Assembly (NCBI GenBank): GCA_946615455.1 | Contig: CAMOHN010000001.1 | Location: 1-29,744 of the forward strand | Origin: an uncultured Bacteroidales bacterium | GTDB lineage: Bacteria; Bacteroidota; Bacteroidia; Bacteroidales; Paludibacteraceae | Direction of reading: 5' to 3' | Length of the DNA: 29,744 bases | In this document: positions 7,577 through 15,876 of the stretch, piece after piece | Layout: each line of letters opens with the position of its first letter | Position numbering within the stretch: the first letter of the stretch is position 1 | Position numbers and translations under genes: made by a program | Notes under the pieces: model-generated | Database searches by the model: none | Seen by the model: only the letters and a program-made list of their open reading frames with translations | What the model was told of the DNA's origin: nothing

Positions 7577-8533
7577 TCATTCGTAGCACTGACAGCCGCG
7601 GTGCCATGTGCCGGTAATGCCGGTGCGGCTGCCGCCAATCATGTAGGTCAGTTTGATGCCCAATAGGTAGGGAGCTACGCGCTTTTCGTTGGCTTGCTTG
7701 GAGTAATAGTAGGGCATCACCTGCGGATGTGTGGCATCCACTTTGCCTTGCTTGTTCTTGTTGGGGAAGGTGATGTGTTCCGCTTTGTCCGAGGCGGGGA
7801 TGATGGAGTTGAGTCCGTATTCAAAGTAAAAACCGACTTTCAGTATCTGGCAGGCATGGCTGCGCGTGCGGACGGTTGAGAGCACATCATAGCCCAGTTC
7901 ACCGATCACCGCGCCATTCAGCGCCAAGTCCACCGAGTGGGTAGTTGAGTAACTGAATGTGCCGTAACCCAATGCAGGATTGTCCACCAACCCGGGCTGA
8001 TACAACTCGCTGTAATCGCCCTTCAGGTCAAAGTCCCCCGAGGTGTGTACCGTGGCCCCTATCGAACGGAAACCGAACTTAAAACCTGCTCCGACATAGA
8101 AGCCGTGATAGTAATAGCCCATCAATAGCGGCACTTCCATCTGCGAGAACCGCTGCTCGTCTTGTTGACGGAAAGTGTAGTGCAGGCGAGTGGCGGTACC
8201 AAAGATGTCTTCGCCCGGAACAGGACCGAACTGATATTCGTTGAGCCTTGTGGTCGAGGTCTGCCAAGACATTTGTACCCCCAGACTCAACCAGAACTTG
8301 GTACGGCGGAACTCGTAGCCCGCGCCAACCAGACCGCCCATGTTGCCCAGACTGACAGCATTGGCATGCTGTACATCCAAGGCACTATATCCTAACCCGC
8401 CTGAGAGGTAGAAAAAGTGGTAGTTATCTTTGTTGCTGTGCCTGTTTTGTGCCGACACATACCCTGACGCACCTTGTATGAGGATGAGCGCCATAAGTAG
8501 GAAAAACATTTTTTTTAGGGTTGGGGTACACAT
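7577..8533 (-). CDS. Outer-membrane beta-barrel protein, partner candidate of the giant repeat protein
   Basis: This 318-residue protein begins with a signal peptide (hydrophobic stretch about residues 9-25, cleavage near Y-V-S-A-Q). It then shows alternating hydrophobic, aromatic and glycine-rich strands typical of outer-membrane barrels, for example FYLSGGLGYSAL, GLVGAGYEFR, FWLSLGVQM, YHGFYVGAGFKFGF and LLGIKLTYMIGG. The last strand is followed by an unusual 16-residue tail with a Cys-Q-Cys. I cannot name the family beyond a generic porin-like barrel. It lacks the N-P-A-Y-A-G start of PorP/SprF proteins, so it is not an obvious SprF homologue, although its position just before a T9SS repeat protein recalls the sprF-sprB arrangement. 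The start is ATG 8533; an in-frame ATG at 8509 (KKMFF) would also leave a usable signal peptide. A minus-strand promoter lies about 80 bases upstream. Confidence 0.75.
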   Translation of the reverse strand: MCTPTLKKMFFLLMALILIQGASGYVSAQNRHSNKDNYHFFYLSGGLGYSALDVQHANAVSLGNMGGLVGAGYEFRRTKFWLSLGVQMSWQTSTTRLNEYQFGPVPGEDIFGTATRLHYTFRQQDEQRFSQMEVPLLMGYYYHGFYVGAGFKFGFRSIGATVHTSGDFDLKGDYSELYQPGLVDNPALGYGTFSYSTTHSVDLALNGAVIGELGYDVLSTVRTRSHACQILKVGFYFEYGLNSIIPASDKAEHITFPNKNKQGKVDATHPQVMPYYYSKQANEKRVAPYLLGIKLTYMIGGSRTGITGTWHRGCQCYE

Positions 8534-8610
8534 AGTGCAGGGTGTATAATAGTCTTTTAGTCGCTTTATTCTATTGTAGTTATGCGGGTGTTAAAAACCC
8601 GTTTGGGCGG

Positions 8611-8618
8611 CAAAAGTA
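8611..8618 (-). promoter_or_regulatory. Bacteroidota -7 box for the barrel/giant-protein operon
   Basis: On the minus strand this is TACTTTTG, an exact match to the TAnnTTTG -7 consensus of Bacteroidota primary sigma factor promoters. A TTG-containing -33-like element (CTTG) lies 20 bases upstream. Transcription would start near 8604, giving a leader of about 70 bases before the ATG at 8533. It is the only such match found upstream of the four-gene minus-strand run. Confidence 0.6.
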
Positions 8619-8692
8619 GCGTGTTTGCCGCTAACAAACAAGCGATACCCTATTTTTTGTACGAAAATATAGAACTTATCAGTATATCGCAC

Positions 8693-8700
8693 TATCTTTG
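8693..8700 (+). promoter_or_regulatory. Bacteroidota -7 box for the GH3 gene
   Basis: TATCTTTG matches TAnnTTTG and lies 40 bases before the chosen ATG at 8741. I see no good TTTG -33 element at the usual 19-21 base spacing, so the promoter may be weak or activator-dependent. It supports choosing the downstream ATG, because the long frame starting at 8582 would begin upstream of this promoter. Confidence 0.5.
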
Positions 8701-8740
8701 CGGCATAATTCTGACGAATCGATATAAAAAACGAACCCGT

Positions 8741-11047
8741 ATGAACAAACCGCTACTATTGGCAATGGCAGCCATGCTGACTTTCGGTATGGCTGTTCAC
8801 GCGCAGAGGCGCGTGGCAATCGCTCCCGACAAGGGCAGTGTTCAACTCCGTGCAGACAATATCGACGAGATCATGCAAGCCATGACACTCGAAGACAAAA
8901 TCAATCTGCTTGTTGGTGTCAACGACGAGGACTTTGAGGACGGCACTGCCGGTCATCAGAAACAGTTTGTGGCAGGTGCTGCCGGTGTCACCTGTGCCAT
9001 TCCCCGCTTAGGTATCCCCTCAACCTTGTTCTGCGATGGTCCTGCCGGTGTGCATATCGACTCGGTGCGCGAAGGAACCACGCGCCGTTTTTTTGCCACC
9101 GGTTTTCCTGTGGCTTCCTGCTTGGCTTCCACTTGGAACACCCAATTGGTGGAAGAGGTAGGGCGTGCCATTGGTAACGAAACGCTCGAATACGGCTGTG
9201 ACATTGTGCTCGGTCCGGGCATGAACATCCACCGCAACCCCCTCTGCGGGCGTAACTTTGAGTATTATAGTGAAGACCCCTTTGTCACCGGTGCCATCGG
9301 TACGGCCATGGTCAAGGGTATCCAGAGTCAGGGCGTAGGAGCCTGTCCAAAACACTATGCCGTCAATTCGCAGGAAACGGAGCGTTTCCGTGTGGACGAG
9401 CAAGTGAGTGAGCGAGCTTTGCGCGAGATTTACCTGCGAGGCTACGAGCGCATGGTCAAGCAGGCTCAGCCATGGGCTATCATGTCCGCCTATAACCGTG
9501 TCAATGGTGTCTATGCTCAGTGCAACAAGCACCTTTTGACCGACATCCTGCGTGACGACTGGGGCTTTCAGGGTTTTGTCATGACCGACTGGATTGGCAA
9601 GCGTCCCGACCTGCCCGTTGAGGACGAGGTCAAAGCCGGCAACGAACTGATGATGCCCGGTCGCCAAGTGCAACGCGAAGACCTGTTGCAAGCCGTGCGG
9701 GACGGCCGCCTGCCCATGACTGATGTGGACCGCAGTGTACGCCGCATGTTGGAGTATATAGTCAAGGCTCCGCGTTTCCGCCACTATGATTACAGTGACA
9801 ACCCAGACCGTCGCAAGCACGCTGCCATCACCCGTCAGAGCGGAACCGAGGGTATGGTGCTCCTCAAAAACAACGGGGTGTTGCCCATGACCGCAGCAGG
9901 CAATGACACCATAGCCCTTTTTGGTGTGAACAGTTATGACTTCCTCTCCGGTGGAGTCGGTTCGGGCTGCGTCAATGTGGAAAAGGTGACGGATATGGTA
10001 ACAGCCCTTGCCGAACAAGGCTTCACAACCACACCGCTGCTGACCGACATCTATCAGAAGTATGTGTCTTATGCCCGCGTTAAACTGGCCATTGACAAGA
10101 ACCCGCTCATGTGGTTCTTGGACCAAGGTCAGCCCAAGTTGGACGAGATAGAGATCAGCGAGCGTTGCATCCGTCATGAGGCCAAGCAAGCCCGTGCCGC
10201 CATCATCACCATAGCCCGTCAGGCAGGTGAGGGCATTGACCGTCAGATTGACGGCGAGTTCACTCTGACCGACCTGGAGCAGACCCTCATCGCTCGCGTG
10301 AGCGACATCTTTCATGAGATGAACAAACCCGTTCTGGTGGTCATCAATTCCGGTTCGGTCATCGAGACCGTATCGTGGCGTGACCGTGTGGATGCCATCC
10401 TCATGGCATGGCAGCCCGGGCAGGAAGGGGGCAATGCTGTGGCAGACATCCTCACAGGCAAAGCCAACCCCAGCGGACGACTGACCATGACATGGCCCGT
10501 GTCGGTCTATGACCACTGGTCCACACGCAACTTCCCGCAAGACTATGACATGTATTCGTATCAGCGTCTTGAGAACAGCCGCGGCCCGATCAAAGGTATC
10601 ACCTACACCAAACACGAAGAGGGTATCTATGTGGGCTACCGTTATTTTGACACTTTCCACAAGCAGGTGGCCTATCCGTTCGGCTTCGGCTTGAGTTACA
10701 CCACTTTTGACTACACCAAAGCCAAGGTGACCCGACAGGGCGACCAACTCGCTGTCAGTGTCACCATTACCAATACGGGTCAGAGAGCCGGCAAAGAGGT
10801 TGTGCAAGTCTATGTGCATGCTCCTGAAGGCGGTATGGACAAACCCGACAAAGAACTGAAAGCCTTTGCCAAGACCCGCTTGTTGCAACCGGGCGAGAAA
10901 GAGACTGTGACCATGGTGATTGACCGTGCCGACCTTGCCTCGTGGGACGAGCAAACCAACGGATGGGTTGTTGCTGAGGGCGAATACCGATTCATGATAG
11001 CCGCCAATGTGGCGGATATCCGTCAGACGGTCAGCCTGAAACTATAA
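8741..11047 (+). CDS. Exported glycoside hydrolase family 3 (beta-glucosidase-like)
   Basis: The 768-residue product has a signal peptide (residues 1-22, cleavage near A-V-H-A-Q), then the GH3 N-terminal TIM-barrel domain (about 45-330), the GH3 C-terminal alpha/beta domain (from about 365, TEGMVLLKNNGVLPM) and a fibronectin III-like domain (about 670-755, GKEVVQVYVHAP). The nucleophile is D283 in GFVMTDW, and KHYAVNSQE and MSAYNRVNG are typical substrate-loop motifs. GH3 enzymes remove beta-linked glucose, xylose or related sugars from non-reducing ends; substrate cannot be told from sequence alone. No SusC/SusD pair or other glycosidase adjoins it, so it is not in an obvious polysaccharide utilization locus. 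I chose ATG 8741 over the frame opening at 8582 because the signal peptide begins there and a promoter lies between. It converges on dsbD with a 14-base gap and no visible terminator. Confidence 0.92.
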   Translation: MNKPLLLAMAAMLTFGMAVHAQRRVAIAPDKGSVQLRADNIDEIMQAMTLEDKINLLVGVNDEDFEDGTAGHQKQFVAGAAGVTCAIPRLGIPSTLFCDGPAGVHIDSVREGTTRRFFATGFPVASCLASTWNTQLVEEVGRAIGNETLEYGCDIVLGPGMNIHRNPLCGRNFEYYSEDPFVTGAIGTAMVKGIQSQGVGACPKHYAVNSQETERFRVDEQVSERALREIYLRGYERMVKQAQPWAIMSAYNRVNGVYAQCNKHLLTDILRDDWGFQGFVMTDWIGKRPDLPVEDEVKAGNELMMPGRQVQREDLLQAVRDGRLPMTDVDRSVRRMLEYIVKAPRFRHYDYSDNPDRRKHAAITRQSGTEGMVLLKNNGVLPMTAAGNDTIALFGVNSYDFLSGGVGSGCVNVEKVTDMVTALAEQGFTTTPLLTDIYQKYVSYARVKLAIDKNPLMWFLDQGQPKLDEIEISERCIRHEAKQARAAIITIARQAGEGIDRQIDGEFTLTDLEQTLIARVSDIFHEMNKPVLVVINSGSVIETVSWRDRVDAILMAWQPGQEGGNAVADILTGKANPSGRLTMTWPVSVYDHWSTRNFPQDYDMYSYQRLENSRGPIKGITYTKHEEGIYVGYRYFDTFHKQVAYPFGFGLSYTTFDYTKAKVTRQGDQLAVSVTITNTGQRAGKEVVQVYVHAPEGGMDKPDKELKAFAKTRLLQPGEKETVTMVIDRADLASWDEQTNGWVVAEGEYRFMIAANVADIRQTVSLKL

Positions 11048-11061
11048 AGAAAGGATATGGA

Positions 11062-12648
11062 TTATCTGCCCGTCCGAAGCCACTCAAGGAATCGGTCGGG
11101 ACTGGCAGTGAAAGCCAGCTGTTCGCCTGAGGGTTCGCCCTCGGGCGACAATTGTATATAGAGGGGCTGGGCATTGCTGCCGAAGCGTTCGCGTTGCAGG
11201 CGGGCAAACTCCTCGCCGTCGGGCGTGCCGTTGCCGTTCTCGTCCTGCCGCGAATCGACATACAGCGTTATCACCACCCAATCCTGCAATGCCGCCTGCA
11301 CCCGCTCGTCACTCAATACGTATGCTTCCATCTTGCGGCAATTGACACAGCCATAGCCCGAGAAATCTAACAGCATGGGTTTATTGGTCTGCCGCGCATA
11401 ACGCAGACCTTCGTCCCAGTCATGGAACACGGTCTTGGCTTCCACCGGCATGGGCGGAGCAAATGCCGATACGGCTTTGACGGGTGCACCCCAAACACCT
11501 GGTAACAGGTAGAGTGTGAAACACCATACCAAGACAGCCAGCACCTTCTCCACGCGGCTACGGCGAATCCAATAGACACCCAATCCGCCGAAACACACTA
11601 CCCAAAGGGCAAAGAACAGCCATCGGGGCAGTATGTCCCAGCCGTATGCCGTATCCGCCACCGAGAGGAACTTGAGCGACAGAGCCAGTTCAATGCAAGC
11701 CAGACCCACTTTGATCGAGTCCATCCATTGCCCCGAACGGGGTAGGTGCTGCATCCAGTGGGGGAACAGAGCCAACAGCGAAAAAGGCAGTGCCAGTGCC
11801 AAGGCAAAACCCGTCATTCCCACAGCCGGAGCTAACAGACTCATAGAGGCAGCTTCCACTAACAATGTGCCGATGATGGGACCGGTACACGAGAAGGACA
11901 CAATGACCAGCGTAAATGCCATCCATGAGATACTCAATGTACTGCCTGCCGAGCGCGAGCGGCTGTCCATTGTTGTTGCCCACGAGGCAGGAAGACGCAA
12001 CTCAAACCACCCGAAGAAAGATAAAGCAAACACGACCAACAGCGCAAAGAAAACCAGATTGAGCACCGCATTGGTAGCCATCTCGTTCAGTGCCGAAGCA
12101 CCGAAAAGTGCCGTGACTAACAACCCCAAACCCACATAGATAAGCACAATGCTCAACCCGTAGAGTAGGGCATCGCGCTTGCCGCCGCCGCGGTGAAGAA
12201 AAAAGGATACGGTCATCGGAATGACAGGCCATACACAAGGCGTGAAGATGGCAAGCAAACCGCCCAAGAAACCCATCAACAGCAGCCACCACAACGAGTT
12301 GTCATTGCCACCGGCAACAGACTCAGATGAGGGTGCGACACCATATACATAGGTCTCTGCTGACAGGCATTGTGAGTCGTCGCATGCAACATAGCGCAGT
12401 GTGTCTGTGCGTTGTGTAGTGAGCGTGTAGCCGTCGGTATAGTCTTCGCCCACCATCGAGTCGCCCACACTGATGAGGGTCATGTGCCAGCCCGAGTCAA
12501 TGCGGGCTGTCAGTTGCACCATGCCATCATCCAACGGTATGCCCGACCAACGGACAGGGGTAAGAATCTGTGCCTGCAACCACACGGGAAACAGTGCGGC
12601 GAGCAGGCACAAAAGCAGATATCGTCTTAGGGTATGAGGCATCGGCAT
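11062..12648 (-). CDS. dsbD: DsbD-family thiol:disulfide interchange protein (short N-terminal domain)
   Basis: DsbD moves electrons from cytoplasmic thioredoxin across the inner membrane to periplasmic thiol proteins. The 528-residue product has a signal peptide (about 1-26), a short periplasmic domain with ACDDSQC (DsbD-alpha-like cysteine pair), about eight membrane spans (roughly 118-405) carrying the redox cysteines in FTPCVWP and SFSCTGP, and a C-terminal thioredoxin-like domain with GCVNC. All three cysteine pairs are present. The N-terminal domain is only about 75-80 residues, clearly shorter than the 120-130 I expect in Bacteroidota homologues. The ATG at 12648 overlaps the TAA of nadE (TAATG), implying translational coupling; a second ATG two codons later is also possible. 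Confidence 0.9.
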   Translation of the reverse strand: MPMPHTLRRYLLLCLLAALFPVWLQAQILTPVRWSGIPLDDGMVQLTARIDSGWHMTLISVGDSMVGEDYTDGYTLTTQRTDTLRYVACDDSQCLSAETYVYGVAPSSESVAGGNDNSLWWLLLMGFLGGLLAIFTPCVWPVIPMTVSFFLHRGGGKRDALLYGLSIVLIYVGLGLLVTALFGASALNEMATNAVLNLVFFALLVVFALSFFGWFELRLPASWATTMDSRSRSAGSTLSISWMAFTLVIVSFSCTGPIIGTLLVEAASMSLLAPAVGMTGFALALALPFSLLALFPHWMQHLPRSGQWMDSIKVGLACIELALSLKFLSVADTAYGWDILPRWLFFALWVVCFGGLGVYWIRRSRVEKVLAVLVWCFTLYLLPGVWGAPVKAVSAFAPPMPVEAKTVFHDWDEGLRYARQTNKPMLLDFSGYGCVNCRKMEAYVLSDERVQAALQDWVVITLYVDSRQDENGNGTPDGEEFARLQRERFGSNAQPLYIQLSPEGEPSGEQLAFTASPDRFLEWLRTGR

Positions 12649-14582
12649 TAGCGCATGGGGTGAATGTCGCTGGGCATGCGCCAGTCGCCGCGTGGAGACA
12701 GACTGATGCCAATCACCTTGGGACCATCAGGCAGACACGAACGCTTGAACTGCTGGGTGAAGAAACGACGGCGGAACACATCCAACCAGTGGCGGATGGT
12801 CTGCTCGTCATATAGGTCTTCAAAGGCCAGCGAAGCCATATAGGCTATCTTTTCAGCCGTAAAACCAAAGCGAAGGAAATAGTACATGAAAAAGTCATGC
12901 AGAACATACGGTCCCACCACATCTTCGGTTCGTTGGTCCATACTTTCTTTGTCGGCAGAAGGAATCAGTTCGGGCGAGATGGGGGTATCCAGTATGTCTT
13001 TGAGTAGGACTGCCACTTCTTCGCCGTAGAGGTTATCGGCGGCATAGCGTACTTGGTATTGCACCATGGTCTTGGGTACACCTGCATTGATGCCGTACAT
13101 GGACATGTGGTCGCCGCAATAGGTGGTCCATCCTAATGCCAATTCGCTCATATCGCCCGTGCCGACTACCAGCCCGTTCTTTTGATTGGCCATATCCATC
13201 AAAATGAGGGTCCGCATACGGGCTTGGGCATTCTCGTAGGTGGCATCGTGGTGGTTCATATCATGCCCGATGGCTTGCAGGTGGTCGGTGACGCTTTGGC
13301 TGATGGGAATCTCATAGTGGGTGATGCCCAACAACTCCATCAACCTAAGTGCGTTGTGATAGGTGCGGTCGCCCGTGCCGAAGCCCGGCATAGTCACACC
13401 GACAATGCGCTTGCGATCGTAGCCCAACAGGTCTGCTGTACCCACAGCAACCAACAGGGCAAGGGTGGAGTCCAGTCCACCGCTGATACCCAGCAGCAGC
13501 GTGTCCACACCCGTGTGTTCCCAACGGTGTGCCAAACCGTTGATCTGTATGGCAAAAGCATCTTCCGAGAAGGCTACACTGTCGGCTGCGTCCGGAAGGA
13601 AAGGTGTGGTTGAGAAGCGGCGATGCAACGGCTCAGAGAAACCGTCTTCACGCTCTATGGGAGCCACATTGACCTTGCGATAGTGTCCGTGTTGGTCTTT
13701 TGTAAAGTTGGTATTGCGTTGGCGGTCGGTGCGCAGACGCTCCACATCAATCTCGCTGATGAGCAGGGTCGATTCGTGTTGGAAACGGTCGCCTACCTCC
13801 AGCAGGTCTCCGTTCTCGGCTATATAGGTCGAGCCGGAGAACACAATGTCCGACGACGATTCACCCACACCCGATGAGGTATAGACATAGCCGCAGTGAA
13901 CACGGGCAGATTGTTGCGTGATCATCTGGCGGCGGAAAGCATGTTTGCCCGTCACGCAGTTGCTGGACGAGAGGTTGAAGATAATCTCAGCACCCTGAAT
14001 GGCCAACTGGGTCGAAGGCGGAAGCGGTGACCAGAGATCCTCGCAAATCTCAATGCCGAAACAATAGTGATTGGTGGTGAAGAGCAAGTCCGGTCCGAAG
14101 GGCACATCGCCGCACCATAGGTCGATGGTCGGTATGCGCGGCATCAGTCCGCCTGCCAGATGCTGCATGGCTGCACGACCCGAGGTGAACCAGCGCTTTT
14201 CGTAGAACTCGCCCGTGTTGGGCAGATTGACCTTGGGCACCACGCCCACCACTTCGCCGTCGGTCATGACAAAGGCGCAGTTATAGAGGTTATTGTCAAC
14301 TTTGAGAGGAGCACCTACCAACACAATGATGGGCTTTTCACGCGTGAAAGCACAGATCTGCTCCAACCCTGCCAGCGTGTCCTGTTGCAGACGCTGGGTG
14401 AAAAAGAGGTCGGCACTCGTGTAGCCGGTCAAGGTTAGTTCCGGGAAACAAATCACTTCCACTCCTTCTTCCAATGCCTCGGTTATTTGTTCTTTGACTA
14501 TCTGCACATTGTATGCGCAGTCTGCCACCCGCATCATCGGCACGGCTGCCGCCACGCGGACAAAACCAAAATTCTCTTTCAT
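12648..14582 (-). CDS. nadE: Glutamine-dependent NAD+ synthetase
   Basis: This cytoplasmic enzyme amidates nicotinic acid adenine dinucleotide to NAD+, the last step of NAD synthesis, using ammonia released from glutamine. Residues about 8-270 form the nitrilase-type glutaminase domain with the full triad E48 (CFPELTLTGY), K117 (VVPKVNLP) and C180 (GIEICEDLW). Residues about 330-640 form the ATP pyrophosphatase synthetase domain with the P-loop SGGLDS at 367-372. The length of 644 residues fits the two-domain form. It follows the YjdF-like gene by 23 bases and overlaps dsbD at its stop. Nothing is missing. Confidence 0.97.
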   Translation of the reverse strand: MKENFGFVRVAAAVPMMRVADCAYNVQIVKEQITEALEEGVEVICFPELTLTGYTSADLFFTQRLQQDTLAGLEQICAFTREKPIIVLVGAPLKVDNNLYNCAFVMTDGEVVGVVPKVNLPNTGEFYEKRWFTSGRAAMQHLAGGLMPRIPTIDLWCGDVPFGPDLLFTTNHYCFGIEICEDLWSPLPPSTQLAIQGAEIIFNLSSSNCVTGKHAFRRQMITQQSARVHCGYVYTSSGVGESSSDIVFSGSTYIAENGDLLEVGDRFQHESTLLISEIDVERLRTDRQRNTNFTKDQHGHYRKVNVAPIEREDGFSEPLHRRFSTTPFLPDAADSVAFSEDAFAIQINGLAHRWEHTGVDTLLLGISGGLDSTLALLVAVGTADLLGYDRKRIVGVTMPGFGTGDRTYHNALRLMELLGITHYEIPISQSVTDHLQAIGHDMNHHDATYENAQARMRTLILMDMANQKNGLVVGTGDMSELALGWTTYCGDHMSMYGINAGVPKTMVQYQVRYAADNLYGEEVAVLLKDILDTPISPELIPSADKESMDQRTEDVVGPYVLHDFFMYYFLRFGFTAEKIAYMASLAFEDLYDEQTIRHWLDVFRRRFFTQQFKRSCLPDGPKVIGISLSPRGDWRMPSDIHPMR

Positions 14583-14605
14583 ATCGTCTTACAAAATAAA
14601 TATTC

Positions 14606-15373
14606 CTATGCTGTAACTATTTCTTGCTGTTTGCGCGTCTGCACGATGTCATAGTAACGCGTCACAATACGGTTGTGATTGACAAAGCCCACCACAGCCA
14701 CCACGGCTGCACCGGCAAAGTCCAGAATGAGGTCGGTCATCGTATCGCGAAGTGCCTCATGCCCTGTGAGCGGAATGTCTGTGGGCAGGATGATGGAGCC
14801 GGTGGTTGATGCCATGAACTGCTGCGAGTTGGTCCCCGCGAGGCTGTCGTAACTATATTCCAGAATCTCCCAAAAAGCCCCCATTCCTAACGAGAACATC
14901 ACTAAAAAGAGGGCAAGGAAATACTTGTTGAAATAGATGTACTTATCGTTCTCTGCCATGATGACATGGATGAGCCACATTGCCACCATGGACAGCAGTA
15001 CGCCCGACTCGGCATGTAGCAGCTTGTCCCACCATGTGAAACGACCATAGAAATTCAGTCCGTCACCCAAGATGAGTGCCGTAAAGGCAAACAACAACAC
15101 CACAGATGAAAGGACTATGGGGACCTCTATTCGATAGCGCAACTTCAACACCGAAGGAGCCTGCAACAACAGGATCATCAGTACGAATTGCATGGCACGG
15201 AACACTATCTCTGTCACCGTTGTGTTGTCCCGTGTAATGAGCAGACTGACACTGACCACACCAATGACAAAAGTCATGGCGGACAAGATGTTGTTCACAT
15301 TGCGCTGTGTGCCTTGTGGTTGGCTTTGGTGCGCACGCCATTGTCGTTGCGGATGAAGTATGGAGTTGAACAT
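14606..15373 (-). CDS. YjdF/DUF2238-like integral membrane protein
   Basis: This 255-residue protein has about six membrane spans (near residues 30-47, 58-75, 84-104, 122-140, 150-172 and 212-232). Between them lie motifs I associate with the YjdF/DUF2238 membrane family: WWDKLLHAESG, GAFWEILEYSYD and DTMTDLILDFAGA. The charged residues in these motifs (D, H, E, E, D, D) sit at membrane borders, as would be expected of a small-molecule or ion-handling pocket, but no function is established to my knowledge. It lies 11 bases after the cvpA-like gene and 23 bases before nadE, so it is cotranscribed with housekeeping genes. A family-level label is the most I can support. Confidence 0.65.
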   Translation of the reverse strand: MFNSILHPQRQWRAHQSQPQGTQRNVNNILSAMTFVIGVVSVSLLITRDNTTVTEIVFRAMQFVLMILLLQAPSVLKLRYRIEVPIVLSSVVLLFAFTALILGDGLNFYGRFTWWDKLLHAESGVLLSMVAMWLIHVIMAENDKYIYFNKYFLALFLVMFSLGMGAFWEILEYSYDSLAGTNSQQFMASTTGSIILPTDIPLTGHEALRDTMTDLILDFAGAAVVAVVGFVNHNRIVTRYYDIVQTRKQQEIVTA

Positions 15374-15384
15374 GAATTGGGCTG

Positions 15385-15864
15385 TTATCGGGTTAGCATC
15401 TGTTGGGCAATCCGTGCCATGGGCTCATAGAGCACCGAACTTTGTTTGAGTTGGGCGGGCAGCACATGCCACTGGGCATCCAACTGACTGACCAAATACA
15501 CGACAATGAGCACTATGATAGCCCATTTGCCGGCACCGAATACGGCACCCAACAGACGGTTTGCCCAACCCAGGTGGATGGCTTTCAGTAGTTTGGACAG
15601 CAACTTACCCAACAAATTGAGCGACAAAGTAATACCCAGGAATAGCAGTGAATAGGCAACCAGATTGCATACGGGTTCGGGCCATTGGGCTTGGGCAACC
15701 AGCCATGCGGACATGCTCTGTCCCCACAGGCGGGCACCAACATAGCCGATGATGACGGCGGCGATGGCGGTCACTTCGCTTACCAAACCGCGCATCACTC
15801 CCCTTACCAAACCGATGAGTATGGGCAGGGCAATCACGACGTCTAACCACGATATGCTTTCCAT
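15385..15864 (-). CDS. CvpA-family membrane protein
   Basis: This protein of about 159 residues has four predicted membrane spans and the CvpA family layout: an N-terminal WLDVVIALPILIGLVRGVMRG segment (L-D and the G-x-x-R-G turn are typical), a second span with GARLWGQ, and a later N-R-L-L-G-A-V-F-G-A motif. CvpA was named for colicin V production; family members are linked to envelope homeostasis and purine operons, but the molecular role is unclear. The frame can start at GTG 15870 or ATG 15864, two codons later; I prefer the ATG. The gene starts 12 bases after the stop of the DUF5689 lipoprotein gene and is followed 11 bases later by the YjdF-like gene. Confidence 0.85.
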   Translation of the reverse strand: MESISWLDVVIALPILIGLVRGVMRGLVSEVTAIAAVIIGYVGARLWGQSMSAWLVAQAQWPEPVCNLVAYSLLFLGITLSLNLLGKLLSKLLKAIHLGWANRLLGAVFGAGKWAIIVLIVVYLVSQLDAQWHVLPAQLKQSSVLYEPMARIAQQMLTR

Positions 15865-15876
15865 GGTCACATGAGG

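Noticed and set aside
7577..8533. Calling the barrel protein SprF/PorP
   Set aside because: The characteristic N-P-A-Y-A-G start and length pattern of that family are not visible; position alone is insufficient.
8585..8605. Possible hairpin terminator (CCC-AAAC-GGG followed by T5 on the minus strand)
   Set aside because: The stem is only three base pairs and it lies in the leader of the barrel operon.
8582..8740. Upstream start at 8582 for the GH3 gene
   Set aside because: It would add 53 residues ahead of a clear signal peptide and start upstream of the likely promoter.
9020..10954. A 644-codon open frame antisense to the GH3 gene
   Set aside because: The opposite strand encodes a complete GH3 enzyme with its catalytic motifs. 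The antisense product has no recognisable domain, and its openness follows from codon use in the GH3 frame.
14583..14605. Possible -7 box (TATTTTG) before nadE
   Set aside because: It is one T short of TAnnTTTG and no -33 element is evident; the 23-base gap fits cotranscription.
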